Source: Chrysopilus asiliformis
Lineage: Eukaryota; Arthropoda; Insecta; Diptera; Rhagionidae
Reading direction: 5' to 3'
Length of the DNA stretch: 64,000 bases
Assembly (NCBI GenBank): GCA_964034945.1
Contig: OZ035962.1
Span: 99,637,784 to 99,701,783 of the forward strand
Part shown: positions 55,001 to 64,000 of the stretch, one piece after another
Layout of the letters: each line of letters opens with the position of its first letter
Numbering within the stretch: the first letter of the stretch is position 1
Notes under the pieces: model-generated
Database searches by the model: none
What the model saw: only the letters and a program-made list of their open reading frames with translations
Told to the model about the DNA's origin: nothing
Made by a program: the position numbers and the translations under genes

Positions 55001-58000
55001 TTGTCCTTCATTTTTTGGTAATAAATCTAAACATTATTAAATCTAAACATTATTGAGTCAAATTTTTAGTCAATTAAAAAATTTACTTTATAAGACCTAA
55101 ACGTTAGATGTAGTGGGTTTAAATTAAACGTTAGATGTAGTGGGTTTAAATTTAAATTTAATGACCTCGAAAAGCCAAAATTTTCGCCTGCGGCTCATTA
55201 CTTCGGGACGTTCTAACTATGACGAGTGTTTTTCATTAAAACGGTTTGACTGCGATGCATTTCTTTTTGTTTATTTTTGTTTGTAAAACATGTTCTGCTT
55301 TAAAAATTGTTTTATAGTTAACCCAAACAAAGGAAAAAATGAATAGCAGCAAATGTCTCTCTCTTGCGTTTATTCCAATGAAATAAATGATTTGAACGGT
55401 TCAGCTGAAGTGATTTTTTATATTTTAAGCGTGTTCGGGTTTTTGATCGGTCTGTCCGGGGTTTTTCACTCGTGAGTCCTAGTTTTCTTTAGAAAACTTA
55501 TGGCAACCCTACTCCAGCGTTGTAAATTTACCAAATCATTTTTTTTTATTTGTCGCATTGCACAATCTTTAAAGACAATCAAAAAATTCAGGCGTTTTTC
55601 CTTCCACAAAAAGTTGGCGTTTTCACTTTTGTTTCTTCTTAGTTCTTCTTAGTTCATTTATAGCTTGGATAATAGGGTGGGGAAAATGTAGGGAGCAAGT
55701 TTGTTTTTCGAATTTCAAATGAGGGTAGCGCTGAAAAGTTGCCACTAAAGTTTGCGATGATCCTGATAAGATTTTTAAAAAATTTGGAAAAAAAACTTAC
55801 TGCGGCCATTCAAGTCCGAAAATTTGGAATATTGTGCAAAAAAGCAAATTGATAAATTTAATGTCAAAGCTAAATTTCGATATTTATAAATTTATTTGAG
55901 AATTATTTATTTTTGAAGGACATTGTTGGAGGACCCCAAACTTTGTACGTCTGGTACCCTTAGTTACGTTTCGGGGTTCCATTAACTTTTATCACCTTAA
56001 GATAAGTTCAATTTTATCTCATTTTATACTAGAACTATCCTCCCAATTTGTTTGTACACATAAATAAGCGTAAAAAGCTATTAATTTTATTAAATAGCTA
56101 AAATAAATTACAGTTATAAAACATAACAAAAGCTATAATTGCCAATCTGGCAATCATTGGAGACCCGTATGGTGATATTCGTATCAAAATTCGAACAGTT
56201 ATACCAAAATTCCACTTTGAAGTCAAACTTTCCAATAAGATTTTTTTAAATTTATTCCAATCGGATTTTGATGTATGGGAGTTTTATGTAGAATCATATC
56301 CTAAATAACTTTTGTTCTTGCACTTTTTTGATAAGATGCACCGTTTTTGAGATATTCACAAAAAACGATTTCGTTTGTATGGGGGGTACCCCCCCTAATG
56401 GTCCATTTTTGCCCATTAACGAACTTAGCCTCACATTTTACGAAAAACGGATCTGTACAAAATTTCAAGTCTCTAGCTCAATCCGTGCGCCCGCAATCCG
56501 CGCCACAGACAGACGGACGGACGGACGGACGGACGGACAGACGGACGGACAGACGGACGGACATGCAAAATTCAACTTTTTTCATCATTCTAAACACACT
56601 GTTGTAATTCATTTTTTTGTGCGATGACGGGATCTTGGCGTTACAAACGGTAAGGCAAAGTTAATATACCCTTTGGTTTCACCATACGGGTATAAAAATT
56701 AAAACACTGAAAGCTATTCGCAAGGCGAATCACATAAAAAAATTCTCACTGAAGCGATTGAAATTTAAAAGTAAACAATTTTTATCATACAAAATTCCTA
56801 CTTGCAGATAATTTTTAAAGAAATTATGTTCATCTACTGGTGATAGAAAAAAAATGAGTTATGAAAAGAAATTAAAGAAACCAAATTCTGTTATATTTAA
56901 GTGAATTACTAATCAGTAAAGTAAAAAAAAAACTAATTCAACATTAAATCTTTTTGGTAAAAAAATTAAGAATTTTATTTTTCATTCTTTATCAGACAAA
57001 AAATGATGTATTTTTAATATTTTTGATTATTTTTGTTTTTGTTTAAGATACATTTTCAAACTGCAACTCAAACCTTGCCTGGCAGCGATAGGCGTAGGCG
57101 CTTCATTCCTTTTGCTAGCAGTCCATTTTAATAATGACACAGACGGTCTACGATCGACTAGGGGTTGGGGTGCATCCACGTCACAGGAAGGTAATGGAAG
57201 GGAGTAGGCAGCACCAGTTACGGGGCCACAGCGCTCTGTAAATGTTTTACTGATGACATAGAAAACTAAACATATACCACAGCAATTTATCTCAAAAAAT
57301 TATATAATACTACGAATAATATTAAACAATTAATGAACAGTGTTTAAAACGAAAAAAAAACATTAAATTATAAAAGAAAAGAAAAACTTTTTTTTATTTA
57401 ATTTTAGATTACGTTGCTGTACATACAATTGCCTGTTTTCATTAAAATACAATATCAAATTAATTTATTTGATTGTTTTTAGTTTGAATAATGATAAAAA
57501 TTGTTATAAAAATAAAGCGTATATTATTTTGCTCATAACTAGTTATCAACATAGTTTTAACCAATCCATATTAATTATGACAAACATTTATTTTTTTAGC
57601 ATACGAAAATAAGAAAAAAGGTTTAAAAGTGCATATCATAGTATTTTTTTTTTTGAATTAAACGGTTTTTCATTTACTTTCATTAAAACTATTAGATAAA
57701 ATATATAATAACAAATTTAAATGTTAAATTCATACCATATATATATTTTTAAAAGGATATATGAGATACTTTGTTTGTATTTTCTCAGCGATTTTTATTT
57801 TGGACATTTTTCTAATTTTTCCACAATCTTTTGCATGTAGAAAATTTTTTACTCAATCTATGGTAGTTTTTTTCATACGGCGAATAAACTCTGAACTAAA
57901 ATAAAGTAGGGCACACATCTATCAGTTTTCGATCAGTGACGCGAACGTTCACACCAATCAGTTGGCCATCCGTTTCCCAAAAACTGATGGAAAACTGATA

Positions 58001-60616
58001 GATGTGTAGCCTACTTAAGAGTGTGTAAAATTGTGATTAATGTGTGTTTTTTAATCCGTTTACCCGCTTGTGAGCATAATACAATAACTTTAGAAGTTGA
58101 GCTAACAACTTTAAGTTGTACAATTTTTTTTTTATAAAACGCAAGAGCAAATCAGCTCCCCTTTCCCCTCTCCCTTCCTCTTGCTATTCCCCGTCCTGAG
58201 CGCTTCTTCATAGAAAAACAATGTCTCCCTATTTTCTCGAAAACGACTCTAAGTGTTTTATGGGACACATCTGCTAATATATTAAATACACTTCTAATTG
58301 CAATTTTACATAACTTTTCCATACATTCAATTTCAATTGGAATAACTTTGAAAAATTAAAATCCTTGCATTCTCATATAATTGGTTTGACGATTGCACCT
58401 TGATAATTATAGCTTTTCTTAAGTTTTCTACTTCTTTTTAAGAAGGCTTCAGTGTAGGATATTTTTATAACTATTTAAACTTAGTATTTCGTAGAAATAT
58501 GTGGAATTTCACAAAAATTTGGGTAAAACATAATTAAAATCTGATTTGGTGTATTCGTGTTTTAACAAAAACCAAAAAAAAAACTTTAAATAAAAAATCA
58601 ATGTCTCTAGACCGTTAAACACATTTCCATATATGTAATTAAATTTTCCATAAATATTTATACCATTTTCCGCCGGAAATGTGTTTCATTTTGCAAACAA
58701 AATATCAGTTGTGATCAACACAAAACTTTCCTCTGCAATATTTAGTTTCGGGGCAAAATATGTAAAAATAATATTTTTTTTTCAAAAACCGTTAGAGATA
58801 TGTAAAACTCGCTAAAGGAAAAAAATGTAGAAAATTTTATTTCCTTTAAATTTGATAAAAAGTGCACTCAGAAAAATGTCCAGGTCAACTTTTTGTCAGG
58901 TTAACTCTGACCGCTAGCTGGCTTACAGAGGTTTCCATTACATTACATCCTCAAAATGCCTATCTAAGGTCAACTCGTACAGCTCCCAATGCCCTACTTC
59001 ACCTGCTGGTGGTTTAATTTCAGAATTTCTCCGACCACAGGTCAACACAGTTTTACTTTCCCTCATGCAGGCGAACGCGCGCCTGCCCGAGGCCAATTAC
59101 GCCGTATGTAGGTCGTCGAGTTGGCCTCCATTTTTCTGAGTGTGCATAGTTTCAGAGAAAATTTCAAACAACTTTTTTTTGTAACATTTTGAGAACTTCT
59201 CGAAACTTACGGTTTATTGGTCAATATTTTGAATAATATTTGCGTCTCTCGAAATGAATTTTCTATACATTGAGAATTGTTAAGTTACATAAAACGCGCC
59301 AAAGCAAAAAACGTAGAAAATTTTATTTGTTTTAAATTTGGTGATATGCATTTTATCCATAAAACCTGATGTTTTCGAGAAATTTTCTAAAAACTGTATC
59401 GGTATCGTTATAGCTAACGTCACGTTTCCAAAAGCTGACAGAAAACTACGATTTTCGTAAAACTCATTTACAAAAAAATTCAAGTCGCTATGTTAACACG
59501 TTCTCGAGTTATTTAAGATACGTAAAACGGACAGACCTACAGACAGATGCACGAACATCTTCATAATGTTACCTGAACGAATTTCGTACTAATCAGAAAG
59601 CTTCTATCTGCCCCCGTTCTCGAGCCGGTTTCCGTCAGGAATACAATACTTTCCCTCTATAGCAGAGGAAAGTAAAAAGGGAAAAAATTGGATGTTATTC
59701 CTTCTGTTTTGCATAAAAACCTTGGTTGAAATTCCTACATACAACTTTTTTAGTTCTGGCTGTGTGTGAGTTAAAGGACATCACTGTATCAATCGACTCA
59801 ATATATTTATATAATATGTGAATGTCAGCAAAAATCGAATTGTGAAGTGATTTTATTTAAATTTTACCCTACAAATATATTCCCATCAATAAAAAAATCC
59901 TCTCAGTTAAAGGATACTCAGCGGTTATTAAAAAATGCTTTCACCCTCTCAATAATTTACATTCATATATCGATGATCTTTTACCCTTCATTTATGTAAA
60001 CAGGTGAATAACATTTTTAAACATTAAAGTTATTAATATTAACTTTTATTGAAAAAAAAAATAATAATTGAAAAATAAAATTAGTAATTCAAATCAACTC
60101 AAAATACTTGGTAAAAAGCAATTCAATTCTTGTGAAATTTTATGATAAAATATGTATTGGATTAAGGTTTAGTAATGTTGAATTATTGAATAGGTAAATT
60201 AAATACTGTTTTCCAATTCTTGTAAAATGTTAATAAAACATATTAATTTATTTATAGTCATAATCAATCTTGTGGTGCGTTAAATGCTTAGTTTTCTAGT
60301 CTAATCGCTAAAAGATATTTGATTTGATTAAAATCGGTTCTTTCTATGCATACTGTTTGTTATTAATGTCTGAAAATATTTAATTGGATCTTTTATAATG
60401 TTTTTCATCTCAACCTTCTTGATTTGAGTGCATTCCACTACGTGTGGGCGAGAAAAATATGTGTGTCCTGTAATGAACTTCATCGGCATTTTGAAAACTT
60501 AATTCCCGGGACCGTGTATTCGTTTTGCTTCGATTTGCCTTTGCTGTGAGTTTTGATCCGCCTCCACCTCCTGATTTTCCACCCTCGCGGAAATTTTTCC
60601 GAAACATCAAATTCAT
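49547..60616 (-). CDS. Eight-exon gene encoding a 418-residue protein, not identified
   Basis: Exons (minus): 60415-60616, 57074-57235, 53386-53504, 52987-53230, 52777-52891, 50853-50994, 50713-50786, 49547-49745. All junctions have GT/AG and fitting phases. The ATG at 60614-60616 has an in-frame TAA three codons before it. The N-terminus is basic and glycine-rich (MNLMFRKNFREGGKSGGGGG), followed by Pro/Ser-rich linkers (RRPSVSLLKW). A structured C-terminal half includes FPFIAYYVINTTQTDPSSF, YTAAHTLDLYCEVAAICRPP, YIISVYKVFEGDDGERFEQN and GARMLYRYLPRTAGLRRIAL, ending GYTGLYRPIQAF. There is no signal peptide, membrane segment or catalytic motif I recognise, so I assign no function. The coherent reading over eight exons makes a real, conserved gene very likely. 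The acceptor of exon 6 could be three bases earlier (50997). Confidence 0.85.
49788..49945 (+). mobile_element. Pogo-like fragment in an intron
   Basis: ACAGGCAAATCTCGATTTTG at 49788 and CAATCGAATGTCCCATAAAA at about 49856 parallel the fragment at 13372. It lies in the last intron of the eight-exon gene. Confidence 0.4.
49946..50712. other. Intron sequence, no feature seen
   Basis: Rest of the last intron of the eight-exon gene. Short AT-rich reading frames only. Confidence 0.4.
51377..51559 (+). CDS. Possible small membrane-protein gene nested in an intron
   Basis: A 60-codon ORF from an ATG: MFRYFHQYGDFWAVAVVPGF then ISVLGFTIYRLFWQLDR and a basic tail ending VRKLQTIS. One hydrophobic segment (about 11-33) with a charged C-terminus is the shape of small mitochondrial inner-membrane subunits. 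Codon use is mixed rather than AT-simple, and TTTTCCTCAG just before the ATG could be a splice acceptor of a UTR intron. It sits antisense in an intron of the eight-exon gene. I do not recognise a family; chance cannot be excluded. Confidence 0.4.
   Translation: MFRYFHQYGDFWAVAVVPGFISVLGFTIYRLFWQLDRENIYYPKRRAQFASNVRKLQTIS
51718..52651. mobile_element. DNA element with 18-base inverted ends, carrying a HINE
   Basis: CGTCTATTTCATACGCAG at 51718-51735 and its exact complement at 52634-52651. A HINE at 51889-52455 occupies most of the inside, leaving about 370 bases of the element itself. Another right end of the family is at 24616-24633, also beside a HINE. Confidence 0.65.
51889..52455 (+). 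mobile_element. HINE/DINE-1-like element
   Basis: Full-length copy: TATACCCGTATGGCGAAACC start, GTCTG microsatellite at about 52025-52070, inner ATCACCATACGGGT, hairpin and GTTATG before T. It is nested in the element at 51718-52651. Confidence 0.82.
53274..53349. mobile_element. Pogo/Tigger-type terminus relic
   Basis: CAGTTGAACCTCGATAACTC at 53275, then AATCGAGTTATGGGGGTTCG, forms a short inverted pair like the ends of pogo/Tigger MITEs. It lies in the intron between exons 3 and 4 of the eight-exon gene, only 37 bases from the exon 3 donor. Confidence 0.5.
54303..54925 (-). mobile_element. Non-autonomous Helitron with internal tandem repeat
   Basis: The minus strand starts TCCTATAATATAATACGAGG after A and ends with hairpin CCGAGCATGGCTCGG, then CTGG before T, satisfying the A|T and CTRR rules. 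A GTCTG run lies near the 5' end. A 121-base unit is repeated at 54507, 54628 and (partial) 54749. Confidence 0.75.
54507..54780. repeat. 121-base tandem repeat, two and a quarter units
   Basis: The phrase ACCAGG(C/T)GAGGG(G/T)TATCGAGG recurs at 54507, 54628 and 54749 with nearly identical sequence between. The last two units are almost the same, so the duplication is recent relative to the element. Confidence 0.8.
56120..56693 (-). mobile_element. HINE/DINE-1-like element
   Basis: Full-length reverse copy. Its microsatellite is mainly CGGA units (about 56507-56560), differing from the CAGA-rich copy at 11310. Ends and hairpin are intact. Confidence 0.82.
57904..58016. mobile_element. Short foldback MITE
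   Basis: AAGTAGGGCACACATCTATC then AGTTTTC at the left, and the complement of AAGTAGGCTACACATCTATC at the right. 113 bases with two further CATCAGTTTT-like copies inside. Confidence 0.65.
58703..59677 (+). mobile_element. Interspersed repeat family B with nested MITE
   Basis: Begins TATCAGTTGTGATCAACACA; inverted motifs ACTTTCCTCTGC (58725-58736) and GCAGAGGAAAGT (59662-59673) bracket the interior. A CACTA-like MITE at 58865-59142 interrupts it. It ends with a CGGACAGACCTACAGACAG run and a stretch shared with the 12540-12670 region. Confidence 0.6.
58865..59142 (+). mobile_element. CACTA-like MITE, copy 2
   Basis: 278 bases between CACTCAGAAAAAT ends, flanked by TG on both sides, inside family B. 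Very similar to the copies at 33090 and 61247. Confidence 0.72.
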
Positions 60617-61114
60617 TTTCGATTATTTTCTTGATTTACACACTTTATAAATTTTTTTGACACACTATCAATTTTCAGGAATTTGTTTGCTTGAAAACCT
60701 ATTGCAAAAGTTTTTTTTATGTATAGGTAATGTTCTTTCAGTTTTTTTTCGATGATTCTGCTTTAAATAACTAAATACTGCTATACTGGTAAAAAATTTT
60801 CTTTTAAATTTCAGAAATGTCTTGTAATAGGTACGACTAGTTGATTGAGCGTGACTAAAACACATATATAAATGGAAACCCATAAACAAAGGAAATCGTC
60901 GAGTAATTCCCGATGAAATGCATTTTTAATGAAAACTTGGCATTAAAATTTGAGACCATGACCATCAAATTTCAAGGTAAATCGTTTTTGGGCATATTGT
61001 TGACGTCTGTAAGTTAGTTTCTCTTTTTTTGTCTCTTTTGCGTGACAGACTCCTATTAAGGATAAATGATTATTGTATTTCAGCGAAAAATTGAAGGATT
61101 CACCTTAATAATTC

Positions 61115-61117
<3 letters not shown>

Positions 61118-61146
<29 letters not shown>
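61118..61146. repeat. TA microsatellite
   Basis: About 14 TA units, immediately before a 144-codon frame that is not a gene because most of it is the MITE at 61247-61518. Confidence 0.85.
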
Positions 61147-61151
<5 letters not shown>

Positions 61152-61246
61152 TGTATCTACAAAGTGGGATATAGTTGTAAGTTTTCGTTATGGAAATAAT
61201 AAAAATTGCACGCCTGGCTTTTGGGTCTCTCGACCATATCACTATA

Positions 61247-61518
61247 CACTCAGAAAAATATCCAGGTCAACTTTTTGTCAGGTTAACTCTGACCTTACAG
61301 AGGTTTCTGTAAGCCAGCTAGCGGTCAGAGTTAACCTATCTAAGGTGAACTCGTGCAGCTCCCAATGCCCTACTTCACCTGCTGGTGGCTTAATTTCAGA
61401 ATTTCTCCGACCACAGGTCAACTCAGTTTTACTTGCCCACATGCAGGCGAACGTGCGCCTGCCCGAGGCCAATTACGCCGTTTGTAGGTCGTCGAGTTAG
61501 CCTCCATTTTTCTGAGTG
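61247..61518 (+). mobile_element. CACTA-like MITE, copy 3, internally rearranged
   Basis: 272 bases, CACTCAGAAAAAT ends, flanked by TA on both sides. Compared with copy 2, one internal segment is replaced by an inverted copy of neighbouring sequence, giving a hairpin around 61280-61337. Confidence 0.75.
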
Positions 61519-63065
61519 TAGTTCTGGAGAATCCGCCTTTCTACATTAGTTTATCGAATTGCCACTGTATTAAATTATACATGCTTCCTTTTTTGAAATT
61601 TAGAGTAATAAAAGGATGAGCGACTTTCCTCTCCGCTACCCCAGACATTGGACCGTATGAAAAAAATGAGCATATGCTTATACTCCACTCTTTTGACGCT
61701 AATTTTGCACGGAGAGAAAAAATTGGAGTCATTACCTCTGGTTTAGCTCTTCCATCCGGATTGCAATATATGAAACAGAGCGAGTTTTTATACTGATTTC
61801 TATAAAAAGTTAGGGAAAGTTTTCAATCATCAATGGAAAGCCTTGTACTGTTAAGTGGGAATTACTTTAGTTGAACAATGCCAAACATTTTTGGGAATCA
61901 GTCCAAATACTTTTAGAGCAAGTTCCTTTTTTATAGAAATTTTACTAATAATTAAGGGGCCGTTTACACCTGACACTTTATTCCGCGAATTTTATTCTTC
62001 GACATTAAATTCATGTTGCACAACCGTTTACGCTACGATACATAGTTCAGAAATTTATTATTGAAAGGCGCCCGAACTCGAATTATTTTATAAAAATTGA
62101 ACGGATTCAAATTTTGACAACTTTTGCAACAAATTGTGAATAAAATTCATGGAGAAATTCAAGAAAAAATCGCAAATGTAAACGAGGCCTAAGAACCAAA
62201 AATTCATTAAGTTCTCCAATATCTAATAGGTTTCGCTTTATTCCGACAATTTATATTTTATGAAATATGATTTAAGGCGCTATGAATTTTCCTTTCGAAA
62301 CCGTCATCTGTTCTCTGTTTGTAAAAGCAGCTTTTAATGAAACTCTGTATTTGATGGTGTACGATTATGGATTTCACGCTACTATTAAAATCACACACTG
62401 TAATTTTTGAATAAAGTAAAATGACGGGGTATTAAAAAGTAACATTGCAACTAAACCGCCACGAAAGGAAATAGCAGCAATATCCGTTTTCCTGGAAAGA
62501 CTTTCCGGGCTAAAAGATTTAGCGTGGAATGAGCAGTAAGAAAACAGTTCTACACCAGTTTCTCGAAATTACATTTTCACATGAAGCGTGAGCTGTTTGG
62601 TCATTTAAGATCAGGAAGGGGTTGCCTGTTCCTCAAACGAGTGTAAAGCTCAAACTTTTAAGTGAACATAACAAAAGAACATCATTGTACTGAACTCCTT
62701 CAAACAAAACAACGATATCATACCGCAACCCCATCCAGTCTTGGGGGTTGATATGGGAGTCAATTTTGTGGTATATTTCTATAGAGTGAAGTTAAGTGGG
62801 CTCTGCGGGTGTACAATGTTGATACATATATTGTCTTGTACAATAATAAAACAATTTGTTTTCGCTTTTGTGTGCAATCGTGCATGATGGCTACGGTATA
62901 ACATAAATACATATGTGTTTCTAATAAATATACAGATTATAATAAAGCCTATGCAAATGTGCCATGAAAATTACGACCTTTTGACGAAACAATAAAGGGA
63001 CATTTATCCCACAATATCCACATAGTGTAGCGATACACTTTTCACAACATCACAACATCATCATC

Positions 63066-63230
63066 ATGATCAGCACAAACGTACACCAACGTCATTGGGT
63101 ACTTTTGATCCTGATGCTTGTGACTCTCGACTCAGCATATGAACTTTTCATGTATTCTTCACCACAAGTGGGCCACAACTTTCAACCATTCCGCATTTCG
63201 CCTTTCCCATGTCCGGGTCTTTTGTTATAA
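63066..63230 (+). CDS. Possible small secreted peptide
   Basis: A 54-codon ORF: MISTNVHQRHWVLLILMLVT, then LDSAYELFMYSSPQVGHNFQ, ending FPCPGLLL. The N-terminus has basic residues followed by an 11-residue hydrophobic core and a small-residue site (DSA), as in signal peptides. The remaining roughly 30 residues have no dibasic sites and one cysteine. GC is above the local level. It may instead be a first exon (a GT follows in CCCATGTCCGGG). No family recognised. Confidence 0.3.
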   Translation: MISTNVHQRHWVLLILMLVTLDSAYELFMYSSPQVGHNFQPFRISPFPCPGLLL

Positions 63231-64000
63231 TAGGGGATTAACCTCATCGTATTCACTGCATAAAAGCCTGGGGGATAAAAAGCTCTAGCCCTTGCACCTT
63301 CATCCACTTGCCCTGCTATTTTTACATACCTATTCATCTATTTTGTCACAATGTAAGATTAAAACCGTAAAAGTACTTGTGACTCTTGGTTCGGTACCCC
63401 GCATCAACTCTAAAAGTTGGGATTATTTATGGATTTCCTCTTCATCCTATACCTACCTAGTTTAAACTCAATATGGAACCTATCCCCCCGCCGCCGCCGT
63501 TACGTGTAGAAATGTAAGTCTATCCTTATATAGAAACGCAACTTTTGTAACAAAAACTTTTGCAATCGATTTAAGATGTATAAAATTGGGCACGTATGGT
63601 TTTTTTTTCACTTGGAATCTTCTTTTACGATTTTTCTTCTTGTTAGTTGAAATCACTAATACACAATACTTGATTTATGACACAATTTTAAGGTAAAATG
63701 TTAAACTTTTTTTATCTACAAGTTTTTTGATTCTTTTTTTAAATTGCTAATTATTAAAATTATTATGAATTTGAGTTTCTTTTCCGTAGCTAATAGTGGA
63801 ATTGTCGCGAAATACTGAATTGCGGTATAATTACGTATACGTTTGTATATTGAGAGATAGTAATTTAATTTTTTTCAAATTGTATAGTTAGCTCTTTGAT
63901 TTGTTCTCTTGTTGATTTTCGCATTGATTAAAATTTCATACCAGAGTTTTTCTGTAAGATCTTCAAGATGTGTCCCATTGGTTCGTGGACCATTTATTTT
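63231..64000. other. Right edge of window, possible first exon at 63473
   Basis: An ATG at 63473 opens MEPIPPPPPLRVEM directly followed by a strong GTAAGT donor (63514), and TATA-like GCATAAAAGCC lies at about 63261. This could be a first coding exon of a + strand gene continuing beyond the window. The rest is AT-rich with no feature seen. Confidence 0.25.

Larger units (their letters stand above)
53505..57073. other. Third-last upstream intron of the eight-exon gene (about 3.6 kb)
   Basis: Intron 2 of the eight-exon gene. It holds a Helitron (54303-54925) and a HINE (56120-56693). The remainder (53505-54300, 54930-56110, 56700-57070) is AT-rich with no gene; a direct repeat of AAACGTTAGATGTAGTGGG occurs near 55102 and 55128. 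Confidence 0.55.
57236..60414. other. First intron of the eight-exon gene (about 3.2 kb)
   Basis: It holds a short foldback MITE (57904-58016), a family B repeat (58703-59677) with a CACTA-like MITE inside, and otherwise AT-rich sequence without a gene (57250-57900, 58020-58700, 59680-60400). Confidence 0.55.
60617..63065. other. Upstream region of the eight-exon gene, no gene seen
   Basis: It should contain the promoter of the eight-exon gene. Apart from the MITE at 61247-61518 and a TA microsatellite at about 61118-61146, I see only random reading frames. Confidence 0.45.

Noticed and set aside
61066..61500. 144-codon ORF on the + strand
   Set aside because: It runs through a TA microsatellite and into the MITE at 61247; composition is not protein-like.

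Overview
The window is AT-rich nuclear DNA from an animal, almost certainly an insect and most likely a fly (Diptera). The evidence is spliced genes with very short introns (55 to about 140 bases in several genes), single-copy orthologues of known animal genes, DINE-1-type (Helentron-derived) repeats, non-autonomous Helitrons, and an irritans-type mariner. The exact species cannot be read from the sequence.

Layout. At 1.3-2.3 kb on the + strand lies a WD40 gene (GNB1L-like). From 3.2 to 37.9 kb the minus strand is occupied by one large gene, the orthologue of SOBP (sine oculis-binding protein). Its three coding exons (37795-37878, 10056-10308, 3237-4663) join in frame into a 587-residue protein with two FCS-type zinc fingers. 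The roughly 33 kb of intron between them hold most of the mobile elements of the window. At 40.0-46.0 kb there is a compact gene cluster: LYRM2 (+), the site-2 protease MBTPS2 (-), the complex IV assembly factor COA5 (-) and the mitochondrial cysteinyl-tRNA synthetase CARS2 (+). From 49.5 to 60.6 kb an eight-exon minus-strand gene encodes a 418-residue protein. I could not identify it, but all seven splice junctions keep the reading frame. The right end (60.6-64 kb) has no confident gene, only a 54-codon ORF with a signal-peptide look and a possible first exon.

LYRM2, COA5 and CARS2 are all expected to act in mitochondria, and COA5 and CARS2 are divergently arranged. MBTPS2 is a Golgi intramembrane protease. 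GNB1L and SOBP are not functionally linked to these.

The repeat landscape is layered. There are eight copies of one DINE-1/HINE-like family, four Helitrons with A|T insertion and CTRR ends, a complete mariner inside a tRNA-derived SINE, a hAT MITE with a clean 8-base target duplication, three CACTA-like MITEs, an internally deleted transposase element, and several foldback elements. Many sit inside one another, so their relative ages can be ordered. The features that stand out most are an almost perfect 83-base-arm hairpin at 21705-21880, the intact mariner, the unidentified conserved-looking gene, and a local template-switch rearrangement inside one MITE.
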